DNA from: Theropithecus gelada
Lineage: Eukaryota > Chordata > Mammalia > Primates > Cercopithecidae
DNA length: 64,000 nt
Assembly (NCBI RefSeq): GCF_003255815.1
Contig: NC_037681.1
Span: forward strand, 64,789,438-64,853,437
Reading direction: 5' to 3'
Position numbers and translations under genes: made by a program. Positions 23,859 through 36,799 of this stretch are shown here, piece by piece (the first letter of the stretch is position 1; every line of letters starts with the position of its first letter). Under the pieces are notes generated by a model, which saw nothing but the letters and a program-made list of their open reading frames with translations, was not told the origin of the DNA and did no database searches.

Positions 23859-23994
23859 CTTGGGTCTTTTTCTGTGTAAAAACGTTCATTACGTTTGTTA
23901 TCACCAAAAGTGGCTCGATATACGTCATGACAGCGAAGGTTCCTCTGGAAGGTGTAGAATAAAACATCTTCATCTTCCTCATCCTTTACCCATT
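23859..23994 (-). CDS. PREPL: PREPL coding exon 5
   Basis: 136-nt exon reading WVKDEEDEDVLFYTFQRN through NERFYTEKDP and two bases of Ser251 (residues 206-251). It contains an acidic stretch DEEDED on a propeller loop. Donor GTACTA, acceptor TTTCAG. Confidence 0.96.
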
Positions 23995-25952
<1,958 letters not shown>

Positions 25953-26019
25953 CTTCTTCATCTTTGGAACGAACCAAGCAACAACCTTCTTGGTAATAAA
26001 CAAAACCACCATGTTTAAC
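25953..26019 (-). CDS. PREPL: PREPL coding exon 3
   Basis: 67-nt exon reading VKHGGFVYYQEGCCLVRSKDE (residues 115-136 plus one base). Donor GTACAC, acceptor CATCAG. Confidence 0.95.
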
Positions 26020-26789
26020 CTGATGATAAAAGAAACATGCAATTTACTTAAAACCAATTTAATTAACCTTTTAATGGTCTGACTATTCAAGATGAAGATG
26101 AAATGAGGCCTCTTACAAAAACAGACCTGTTGAAGTATGTGAATAAATACATATGAAATATAAAATTGACCATTTTTACAATATAGTTGATAAGATATGG
26201 TTTTCATATGTTCATGACCACTAGCGGGGTTTTTAATAGATAAACAAGAGGCAATAAAGAAAAGGTATAACAAAATCTATTAGTTCTCACAATTGTACAA
26301 ACCACTTCTGCTATATTTTAGAAACATCTGATACCTGTACAGTGGGGGTCAATTAACAGAAATCAAGTGGCATCTTTAAGATAATCCAAAATGATGCAGA
26401 TGAGGAAACTGTGGCTCAGACTAGCCTGAAAACCCAGTCAATAACTTTCTGAGACTCTTTCCTTTAAAATATGCTGTCACCAACAACTATACACAGTCTT
26501 GATTTAACACAAACTATTTCATCTGCTGTAGGGTGACAAATACAATTTGAAATTGAGAGAATGAATATTACCAAAATTTAAAGAGTGTTCTTGTCTAATG
26601 CCTACGTATTAAATGTAATTGATTGGTTGATACGATTTCAGTGGCTTACAACACATTTATTATCTGTTAGCGGCATAATTTGAACCTGGAGTTCCTTATT
26701 CTTAACCTACTATTTCTATTCTATTATGTATGTGATTTTCACCTATTGTGGTTCTATTTTCCAATCGTATTGAAAATTCAATTCATTTC

Positions 26790-27096
26790 TTTCTTTCTTT
26801 TTTTATTTTTTTTGAGACAGAGTCTTGCTCTGTCGCCCAGGCTGGAGTGCAGTGGTGCAATCTCAGCTCACTGCAACCTCTGCATCCTGAGTTCAAGCGA
26901 TTCTCCTGCCTCAGCCTCCCGAGTGACTAGGACTACAGGCACCCGCCACCATGCCCAGCTAAGTTTTGTATTTTTAGTAGAGATGGGGTTTCACCATGTT
27001 GGCTAGGCTAGTCTTGAACTCCTGACCTCAGGTGATCTGCCCACCTTGACCTCCCGAAGTGCTGGGATTACAGGCGTAAGCCACTGAGCGCCGGCC
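26790..27096 (-). mobile_element. AluS-like, reverse
   Basis: T/TTTC-rich head from 26790, ending 'ccactgagcgccggcc'; flanked by 'tcaattcattt' on both sides. Confidence 0.92.
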
Positions 27097-27305
27097 CTCA
27101 ATTCATTTTGATTGAATATTTATGATTGTGATAACCATAAAATGGTTAAACAGATACTTGGCTTTCATGGTATTATACTACTTAAAGTGAATTCCTTTTA
27201 TTAAAAAATTTAGACAAAACAATCAAGTAATTTTCAAATAATAACAAAGTATGAACTAGTTTCATTTGAACTTCTCCTTAGAATCATTAAAAAATTCTTA
27301 AATCA

Positions 27306-27440
27306 GGGCTGGGCATGGCAGCTCACACCTATAATCTCAGCACTTTGGGAGGCCGAGGTGGGAGGGTTCCTTGAGCCTAGGAGTTCAAGATCAGCTTGGA
27401 CAACATAGTGAGACCCTGTCTCTTAATTTTTTTTTTTTTC
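27306..27440 (+). mobile_element. Alu left monomer (FLAM-like)
   Basis: Starts 'ggctgggcatggcagctc' and stops after 'gagaccctgtctctta', with no right monomer. Confidence 0.8.
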
Positions 27441-27706
27441 AATCAGAACTGATTGTTTGCAAAAACCAGAATATATTACAGTTGAAAATTCATCTTAGTT
27501 TCGATCATTACATTTATTGAAAGATGTAAAGGATCACATTGTGTGATCACAATCTGTGAAGTCTTTGCTTTTTAAGTTTTTCAGCACATTTTAAAGGCCA
27601 AAAGTAGTATAATCTTGATGTAGATTATGTCTCTAAACCACAAGGTATCTCATTTGCATCGATTGGTAATATAAAAAAATTTTTTTAAAGACATGAGATA
27701 TCTTAC

Positions 27707-27829
27707 TTCCACATTGATGATTTCATATTCTTCTTGTGGCTGTGTTTCTAATTTTGTTCTCACTTTTTCAAATGCATCCATGTTTTCTGGAAGGGGTTTT
27801 TCGTTTTCTTGTTTAACAGGCTGAAGATC
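27707..27829 (-). CDS. PREPL: PREPL coding exon 2, internal start Met90
   Basis: 123-nt exon reading DLQPVKQENEKPLPENMDAFEKV through EEYEIINVE (residues 74-114). The Met of PENMDAFEK is codon 90; starting there gives 638 residues, the length of the known short, cytosolic form that binds the AP-1 adaptor. Donor GTAAGA; acceptor TTCCAG. Phase 0 at both ends. Confidence 0.96.
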
Positions 27830-28488
27830 CTGGAAAAAGTTTTGTTATGATCAAAATATTTCAAACTAGGGGAAAAAAACTTTTGCTTTTTAAAGATAAG
27901 GTCTATGGTATAGACCTAATATTGTACAAAAAATAAATAAGATTAAATAGTATGCATTTCACAGATTTTAAATGTTCTTTCCTAGGCTCATCAATAAAAA
28001 GTCTTTTTCATTAAAAAAAGTAAACAAAGGAAATAAGATAGACATTTGATGGTTATACTATTATTTTAGATGAGTAAGTCTTTAAGCAGCAGGAATACTA
28101 AGAAGCTCAGAAAAATGTTCAGAAATACTATGGGGAAAATTTATACACAATTAAGGAGAAAATAAAATTCCATTAACTTTTACATATTTAATAGGAAAGT
28201 CAGGTAGATAACAAAATATTTGGAGTTTTATAAGTACTGAAGTACCTCCTAAAGGAAGGGAAATATCAAAGAAGTGGAAGACATTATCATTACTAGTAAA
28301 TGTTCACTATTATTTTATTCACAGCCAGAGTGGTAAGAAATAGTTTCCTACTTCATTAACTATAATTTTTTACTTTTTAAATTTTTAAAATTTAAATGGG
28401 TCTGAGAACCAAGGGATATAATTTTCTTTTCTTGTGGGAATAACTAACTCCCAAAACAGAACTGTTTATCAAATCAAAAAGTGAACTG

Positions 28489-28790
28489 GCGAGGCGCAGT
28501 GGCTCACGCCTGTAACCCCAGCACTTTGGGAGGCCAAGGAGAATGGATCACTTGAGCCCAGGAATTCAAGACCAGCCTGGGCAACATGGTGAGACCCCAT
28601 CTCTATAAAAAATACAAAAAAATTTAGCCAGGTGTGATGGCACATGCCTGTAGTCCCAGCTACTTCGGAAGCTGAGGTGGGAGGGATCACCTGAGCCCGG
28701 GAGGTCGAGGCTGCAGTGAGGCGTGATCATGCCATTGCACTCCAGCATGCAGAGTGAGACCCTGTCTCAAAAAAAAAAAAAAAAAAAAAA
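28489..28790 (+). mobile_element. AluJ-like, forward
   Basis: 'tggcgaggcgcagtggctc' to the A tail at 28769-28790; variants such as 'gaggctgcagtgag' are of the old class. Confidence 0.9.
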
Positions 28791-29509
28791 GAGGAATTAA
28801 TGCCTAATGAAACAGAGCTCCTTTTACAGTTTCTTTAAGGAAAAATAGTATGTTCACTTTATGAAAGGAAGAACCAGGAAAAATAATACAAAATTAATGA
28901 ACATGAGTGGAGATATAGATGAAAGCTAAACAAGCATTCACTGTGTCTTATCAAGAGTGACTAATAAGCTAAGAGCTTTATTTGAGTTCTGGTAAGCAAA
29001 TAAATATCATATAAATCATTACAACTTGGATAAAGCAAAACTTCAGTTTTCAAATTTAAAAACTGTTCAATAATTCAACATTCCAATGATTTGCCTTGTT
29101 TAAGCAAAAGAATTCTGGCCAAGATTTTTTACTTCAGCTCTCTGCCAAAGATGACAATTGTACAGTGATTTGTACAGAGTGGGGACTTAAGTCTTTGGTA
29201 AAGACCTCCAACAGCTGGAAAGTATTTATTGCATAAATATGTCCAAGATACTTTACCAACATTGTAGAGAATGTAAGCTATAAATATAGTTTATATTACA
29301 AAGAGTGTACAATCTAAAATTAAACACAAGAATATAACAGAAAAATCACCAAAATAAATTAAATGGAAAATAATCATTTTCACAAAGGTTTTCCTTTTAG
29401 ATTTTTTTGGGATACATTATTATTTGAATTAGATTAAAATTAGCAATAATGGTTGTTATGATAGTCTCAATCATTTAGCCTCTACTTACAATCATATAAT
29501 ATTCTGAAT

Positions 29510-29632
29510 TTTTTTTAAGAGACACGGTCTCACTATGTTGCCCAGGCTGGACTCAAACTCCCGGGCTCAAGCAATCTTCCTGCCTCAGCCTCCCAAGTAG
29601 ATGGGACTATAGGTGTGTGCCACCTCATTCCA
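29510..29632 (-). mobile_element. Alu monomer, reverse (old)
   Basis: 'aagagacacggtctcactatg' to 'ggtgtgtgccacctc'; a single monomer only. Confidence 0.78.
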
Positions 29633-31111
29633 TACAGTTAATTTTTTGAGTAATTATTCAAAGATTAAATACTGGAAGCTTATATTTTTATTTTTCATTC
29701 ATTTTTTAAAGCATTGCTACAAAATCTATGGTTGATCTTTAAAGTGGTGAGACATGATATCTATATCAATAATCCCCTCATATCACCATCATAAGTCAGA
29801 AGATGACTAGAAATCTACACTGAAACTGTAAAATAGCAATAGGAGCTGCCTTTGCATTTCTAGATTCGGGATTGTCTGTTCTGTAATCTCCATTAAAACT
29901 TTTGAAGTAGAGTCAGGATTATCTCTTTACTACCCTGTAGCTTTTAGCACATTCTAGGTCATGGAGCTGGGTTCTGTCACTTTTAAATACTCATTCTTAC
30001 TGACAGCCATAGCCAACACAGAGCCAAAAGCAACAGAGCGGGCTCCAAAATCCATCTTCTTAACTTTACATTCCTGATTAACATTTTTTCTGTCATAAAT
30101 CCAAATAAACTGAGCTTATCTGAACCAAAATAACTCAGAGAGCAATAGGATTTTTGACTGCCTTAATGAAATTCAAGCAGAACTCAACAGCTTTCTACGT
30201 AACTCTTCCAAAGGAATTACTTCCATGGAAACTGATATTTTATATAATATTCATTAAGTACTCCAAGTTACTTTTGGTTTTTGTTCTGTCCCAAGGACAC
30301 CTGCTAAGTGTTTTAAGCTTTCATTTCAATTTCAGCTAGCAATATCATTAGGGTACACAGCTAAAGCCATCCATTTTAGCCAGGTATCTTAATACTTTAA
30401 GCAGTCCAGTTGTTTCAAAGGCATATACTACCCCCCAATGGAGCTGAGGTAAGGATGGCTTTACCTTCAGATTTTAAGAAGGTTACTGGTACACTATCAC
30501 TCCATTACTGGTAAAAAGAAGCACTCCTTCCCACTTCCCAAGTGGCCCACCGCTAAATCATTTTAACAATGAAAGCTGTTATAAAATAGGAGAATGTTAT
30601 GTGTTAACTTTATCCTGGCAAAGATGCTGAACTCTAAAGACAGAAAAATGGTGAAGTAGAAAGACAATGGACAGCCCTTCAGTAAAGACTAATTAGCCAT
30701 TAGTAATATGGCTAATTCTAAGGCTAGGGCAAGGAGAAAATACATGGTAGGTTTGGGAAATCTTATGCCAGAAAATAAGGAGTGCTCAAAGTTTAATGGA
30801 GACATGTCAAAAGAATACAAGTGTCAACTGAAGGAGTTTCTATTGGCCATATTTTGGACAATTTGAGCATCAAAAAGAATAATAAATAATAAACAAATAA
30901 TACATTGAAAAAACAGAAATCCACAGCAATTGAAAAACAGAATGCATATTGCATTTCAATTTAGGAAAAACAGAAAAAGAGTAAATCTTAAGGAAGTAGA
31001 AGAAAGGAAAGAAAAATAATTTTTGAAATTAAATTGATAACAAAGATAATCAAATTAAAAGTTGGTTTAGAAACCTATTAAAAACAATGCAAAACTGATA
31101 GTCACTAACTC

Positions 31112-31416
31112 TTTTTTTTTTTTTTTTTTTTTGAGACGGAGTCTCGCTCTGTCGCCCGGGCTGGAGTGCAGTGGCCGGATCTCAGCTCACTGCAAGCTCC
31201 GCCTCCCGGGTTCACGCCATTCTTCTGCCTCAGCCTCCCGAGTAGCTGGGACTACAGGCGCCCGCCACCTCGCCCGGCTAGTTTTTTTTGTATTTTTTAG
31301 CAGAGATGGGGTTTCACGGTGTTCGCCAGGATGGTCTCGATCTCCTGACCTCGTGATCCGCCCATCTCGGCCTCCCAAAGTGCTGGGATTACAGGCGTGA
31401 GCCACCGCGCCCGGCC
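31112..31416 (-). mobile_element. AluY (Old World monkey type), reverse
   Basis: Near-consensus, with 'ggccggatctcagctcac' and 'cacctcgcccggctag'; target-site duplication 'gtcactaactctt' on both sides. Confidence 0.95.
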
Positions 31417-32463
31417 AGTCACTAACTCTTAAAGAAATTAAATGGTAATTAAGTGTCCCCTTCTTGAAAGAGACACCAAGCGCAGATGCAGAAAGGTAGC
31501 TTTCTTGGATCTTCAAGAAACAGCTAATCTTTTCATATGTCAACTATTTAAGAAAATAGTAAAAGAAGTAAAACTACTCATTTTATTACGCTAATATAAC
31601 CTTGACATCAAAATTAGACAATGATGATACGAGACAATTAAAAAATCAATCTTATTCTAAAATAAAATGTGATAAAATCAATTAATTTTAAAAAGCACAA
31701 AATAAAAACAGTAATAGTAATACTTATTAAACTTTATGTGACCAAGAAGGATTTTTTTCCTAAGAATGAAAGGATGGTCCAACATCAGAAAAAAATCTAT
31801 CAATGTAATCTAACACAAATAAAGGAGATAAATCTTAGAGCCATTTTCAATAAATGCAGGGAAAAAATAAAAAATAATCACCATGCTTTAAAAAAATGAT
31901 AAAACCTTAAATTAGGAATTGAGAGGAACTTCCCTGACTTAATAGTTTCTGTCAGTTATCTTACACAGAAATATACTAAATCTGTAATCAAAATGCCTGA
32001 AATCAATTCATATTAGCATACATGGTATTTAGCAACCATGAAACAGCAACGAGATTTCCAAAATTTTAATTATATTCATGTAAAATAACTAATTGTATTT
32101 GCTGTTAACTCATTTTGTTTTTTAAAAGCAACTGTTAAATGAAGGAAACTTGTTCCTTTCATCTTCTGCCTCCAATTCTTCTCCTTACCCCCTTCCCTAG
32201 AGCCCAGACTTTTGCCCTTCTTATGCCACTGACTGCTCCTGTCAAGGTCACTGAATGGCCACCACATTGCAAAGTGCAAAAGTTAATTTTCAGTATTCAT
32301 ATTACTTGACCTATTAGCATCATGATACAACTGATCACTTCCTCCTCTTAAAAACACTTTTCTTTACTTGGCTTCCAGGACACCTCATTCTCCTTGTTTT
32401 CCTCTTATTTCACTAGCCTTTCCTTCTCGGTATCTTTAGCTGGCTCCTTCTCAACTCCCTGGC

Positions 32464-32778
32464 TTTTTTTTTTTTTTTTTTTTTGAGACAGGAGTTTTGC
32501 TCTTATTGCCCAGGCTGGAGTGCAATGGCGCAATTTCGGTTCACTGCAACCTCCGCCTCCTGGGTTCAAGCGATTCTCCTGCCTCAGCCTCCCGAGTGGC
32601 TGGGATTACAGGCACTTGCCACCATGCCGGCTAATTTTTTTTTTTTTTTTGTATTTTTAGTAGAGATGGGGTTTCACTATGTTGGCCAGGCTGGTTTCAA
32701 ACTCCTGACCTCAGGTGATCCACCTGCCTCAGCCTCCCGAAGTGCTGGGATTACAGGCGTGAGCCACCGGGCCTGGCA
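32464..32778 (-). mobile_element. AluS-like, reverse, inside L2
   Basis: Complete reverse Alu with an extra T run at 32635-32650; flanked by 'ctccctggctttt' on both sides. Confidence 0.94.
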
Positions 32779-33818
32779 TCTCCCTGGCTTTTTAACACTG
32801 GCAGGGCTCAGTTCCTGCACTAAGCGCTTCTCTTCTTTGCAGTCTGCACTAATTCCCTTGGTGATCTCATCCAGTCATGACCTTAAATACTATTTATATC
32901 CTGAGGACTCTCAAATTTACAGCTGTAGCCTGAACAACTCTGAACAAGTTGAACTTGTATATCCAACTGACTACCCAACATTTCTACTCAGATGTCTGAT
33001 ATGCCAAAAAATGTCCAAATCTGAACTTTAAATCTCCCCATATATCCCCTGCCCTATTAAAAAACAAACAAACAACAACAATAAAAACCCTGTTCTCCAG
33101 GCAATCTTTCCAATTTACATAAACGACAAATCTGTACTCCCAGTTACTCAGGCTTAAAAGCATTAGAGTTGGCTTTGTCTTTTTCTCTTGCCACAAACAA
33201 GTGGTCTGCTAAACCCTGTCAATTCTACTTTCAACATATATCTAGAATCTGACCACTTCTCACACTTGGACTGGACTACTCGGCTAGTACCGTCATCATT
33301 TCTCCCTTGGATTACTGCAAAAGCCCAAAGTTTTCTCTGCTTCTGCACTTGCCTCCCAGTCTATTTTCAACAAAGGTGCTTATGTGAGCCTAAAGTCAGA
33401 TTACGTTACTCCACTGAAAACCCTCCAATGGTTTCCCATCTTGCTCAAGAGGAAAAGCAAAAATTCTTACAATGGTCTACAAAGTCCTAAAGAATCTTGT
33501 CCCATTACATTGCTGATCTAATCTACTACTACACGCCAAGCCCACTTATTCCAGTTAATCCATACTTGATGTTTCTTGAACATATCAAGCTTGCTCCCAT
33601 ATCAGTTTCTTAGAACTTAGGCCCTATGCCCAAATATCTCCTTAAAGCTATTGCTCAAAAGTCATCTTCTAAGTTAGCTCTTTCCTAACCATTTTACTAA
33701 AATAACACCCCTCCCTATCCCCACACTGCCTATTCATATCTTCCCTTTTTTTTTTTCTTCTTCTTCACCATACCTATCACTTCTGACATATTTTGTATTT
33801 CATTCATGTAATACTTTT

Positions 33819-34105
33819 TATTTTTTTGAGAGATGAGGTCTCGCTGTGTCACCTCAGTTGGAGTGCTGTGATCTGGGCTCATTGCAACCTCTGCCTCCTG
33901 GGCTCAAGCAATCAATCCTTGACCTCAGCCTCTCAAGTAGCTGGCTAGGACTACAGGTGCTACCATGCCCAGCTAATTTTTGCATTTTTTGTAGAGACAG
34001 GGTTTTGCCATGTTGCCCAGGCTGTTCTTGAACTCCTGGGCTCAAGCAATGAGCCCACCTCAGCCTCCCAAAGTGTATTACAGGTATGACCCATTGTACC
34101 TTATC
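33819..34105 (-). mobile_element. AluJ-like, reverse, inside L2
   Basis: 'gagagatgaggtctcgctgtg' to 'ggtatgacccattgtacc'; strongly diverged. Confidence 0.85.
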
Positions 34106-34440
34106 TTGTTCATTTAATTCTTTACTCTTTCTCTCTTCCTTTCTCAAGTAGAACGGTAAGCTTCACGAAAGCAGGGATTTTTGTTTATTTTGTTCAGTGT
34201 TATATCTCCAATGCCTAGAATGGTGCATAGTAGGTGTTCAACAAATATTTGCTGAGTTGAATAAAATTCAGACAGCACAAAACATAAAATGAAAAAAACA
34301 AAAGACATCATAAAGTGAAAAGAAATATTAATAGGACAAACATGGAGAAGATATCTACAGCACATGTGAAAGACAAAGGACATGTAACGAAATCTTATGA
34401 ATCAGTAAGAAAAGGATAAACAATTAAAAGAAGGTCAAAA

Positions 34441-35429
34441 GGGGTGCGGTTCGAAGATGGCTGAATAGGAACGGCTCCAGGCTACAGCGCCCAGAGTGTG
34501 GACAGAAGATGGGTGATTTCTGCATTTTCAAGTGAGGTACTGGGTTCATCTCACTGGGGCGTGTCAGACAGTGGGTGCAGGACAGTGAGTGCAGCCCACC
34601 AAGCGAGAGCCAAAGCAGGACGAGGCATCACCTCACCCGGGCCAAGGGAAACCATGACACACAGCACCTGGAAAATTGGGTCACTCCCACCCTAATATTG
34701 CGCTTTTCCAAGGGTCTCAGCAAACGGCACACCAGGAGATTATTTCCCGTGCCTGGCTTGGAGGGTCCCATGCCCACGGGGGCCTCCCCCATTGCTAGCA
34801 CAGCAGTCTGAGATCTAACAGCAAGGCGGCAGTGAGGCTGCGGGAGGGGTGCCCGCCATTGCTGAGGCTTGAGTAGGTAAACAAAGTGGCCCAGAACCTC
34901 GAACTGGGTGGAGCCCACCGCAGCTCAAGGAGGCCTGCCTGCCTCTGTAGACTCCACCTCTGGGGACAGAGCAGAGTCAAACAAAAGGCAGCAGAAACCT
35001 CTGCAGATTTAAATGTCCCTGTCTGACAGCTTTGAAGAGAGCATTGGTTCTCCCAGCATGGAGTTTGAGATCTAAGAACAGACAGACTGCCTCCTCAATG
35101 GGGTCCCTGACCCCTGAGTAGCCTAAGTGGGAGGCACCCCCCAGTAGGGGCAGACTGACACCTCACACGGCCGGGTTCCCCTCTGAGATGAAGCTTCCAG
35201 AGGAGGGATCAGGCAGCAAAAATTGCTGTTTATCAATATTCACTCTTCTGCAGTCTCTGCTGCTGATACCCAGGCAAACAGGGTCTGCAGTGGACCTCCA
35301 GCAAACTCCAACAGACCTGCAGCTGAGGGTCCTGACTGTTGGAAAGTAAAACTAACAAACAGAAAGGACATCCACACCAAAACCCCATCTGTACGTCACC
35401 ATCATCAAAGCCCAAAGGTAGACACAAAG
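34441..35429 (+). promoter_or_regulatory. L1 5'UTR (internal promoter region)
   Basis: About 1 kb with the near-terminal 'gaagatggctgaataggaac', which overlaps the YY1-type site that sets the L1 start in the family. CpGs remain but are reduced. Antisense ATG at 34859 starts a remnant of ORF0 that stops after 14 codons. Confidence 0.8.
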
Positions 35430-36736
35430 ATGGGGAAAAAACAGCAGAAAAGCTGAAAATTCTAAAAATCAGAGTGCCTCTCCCCCTCCAAAGGAATGTA
35501 GATCCTCGCCAGCAATGGAACAAAGCTGGACAGAGAATGACTTTAATGAGTTGAGAGAAGAAGGCTTCAGACGATCAAACTTCTCCGAGCTAAAGAAGGA
35601 AGTTCGAACCCATCGCAAAGAAGCTAAAAAGCTTCAAAAAAGATTAGATGAATGGCTAATTAGAATAACCAATGTAGAGAAGTCCTTAAATGACCTGATA
35701 GAGCTGAAAACCATGGCACAAGAACTACGTGACAAATGCACAAGCTTCAGTAACCGATTCAATCAACTGAAAGAAAGGGTATCAGTGATTGAAGATCAAA
35801 TGAATGAAATGAAGCGAGAAGAGAAGAGTAAAAAGAAATGAATAAAGCCTCTAAGAAATATGGGACTATGTGAAAAGACCAAATCTACGTCTGATTGGTT
35901 TACCTGAAAGTGACAGGGAGAATGGAACCAAGTTGGAAAACACTCTGCAGGATATTATCCAGGAGAACTTCCCTAACCTAGCAAGGCAGGCCACTGAACA
36001 TTCAAATTCAGGAAATACAGAGAACATCACAAAGATATTCCTCAAGAAGAGCAACTCCAAGACACATAATTGTCAGATACACCAAAGTTGAAATCAAGGA
36101 AAGTATGTAAGGGCAGCCAGAGAGAAAGGTCAGGTTACCCACAAAGGGAAGCCCATCAGACTAACAGCGGATCTCTCGGCAGAAACTCTACAAGACAGAA
36201 GAGAGTGGGGGCCAATATTCAACATTCTTAAAGAAAATAATTTTTTTTTTTTTTGAGACAGAGTCTCGCTCTGTTGCCCAGGCTGGAGTGCAGTGGCGCG
36301 ATCTCGGTTCACTGCAAGCTCCGCCTTCCGGGTTCATGCCATTCTCCTGCCTCAGCCTCCCGAGTAGCTGGGACTACAGGCACCCACCACCACGCCTGGC
36401 TAATTTTTTGTATTTTTAATAGAGACGGGGTTTCACCGTGCATGCCAGGATGGTCTCAATCTCCTGACCTCGTGATCCACCCGCCTCGGCCTCCCAAAGT
36501 GCTGGGATTACAGGCGTGAGCCACCGCACCCGGCAAAGAAAAGAATTTTCAACCCAGAATTTCATATCCAGCCAAACTAAGTTTCATAAGTGAAGGAGAA
36601 ATAAAATCCTTTACAAACAAGCAAATGCTGAGATTTTGTCACCACCAGGCCTGCCTTACAAGAGATCCTGAAGGAAGCACTAAACATGGGAAGGAACAAC
36701 CGGTACCAGCCACTGCAAAAACATGCCAAAATGCAA
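35430..36736 (+). pseudogene. L1 ORF1 relic, split by an Alu
   Basis: The RNA-binding chaperone ORF of L1. The ATG at 35430 runs into TGA after eight codons by a frame change; the coiled-coil region is open in another frame at 35515-35841 (ELKKEVRTHRKEAKKLQKR), then shifts again to 35870-36091. An Alu at 36242-36535 interrupts the C-terminal half, and the usual terminal stop is lost (CAA at 36734-36736). Confidence 0.9.
36242..36535 (-). mobile_element. AluY-like, reverse, inside L1 ORF1
   Basis: Near-complete Alu (T14 head, ending 'ccaccgcacccggc'). The L1 sequence 'aaagaaaa' is duplicated on both sides (36231-36238 and 36536-36543), which shows insertion after the L1. Confidence 0.94.
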
Positions 36737-36799
36737 AGACCATTGATGCTAGGAAGAAACTGCATCAACTAACGAGCAAAATAACCAGCTAACATCATA

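Larger units (their letters stand above)
26020..27706 (-). other. PREPL: PREPL intron 2
   Basis: 1.7 kb intron with a reverse Alu (26790-27096) and an Alu left monomer (27306-27440); the rest is AT-rich without recognised features. Confidence 0.85.
32190..34265 (+). mobile_element. Long L2 relic with two Alu insertions
   Basis: Successive L2 landmarks appear in order: 'cttggcttccaggacacc', 'ccttggtgatctcatccagt', 'caatggtttcccatcttgc', 'tacaatggtctacaaag', 'gcctagaatggtgcatag' and 'gttcaacaaatatttgctg'. The L2 reverse-transcriptase frame survives only as short open pieces (for example 33188-33490). Alus interrupt it at 32464-32778 and 33819-34105. Confidence 0.85.

Noticed and set aside
27531..27547. 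Short palindrome GATCACA/TGTGATC
   Set aside because: Seven-base arms are expected by chance in a window of this size.
32483..33031. 182-codon plus-strand open frame
   Set aside because: First half is a reverse Alu, second half L2 sequence; a chance fusion of two dead elements.
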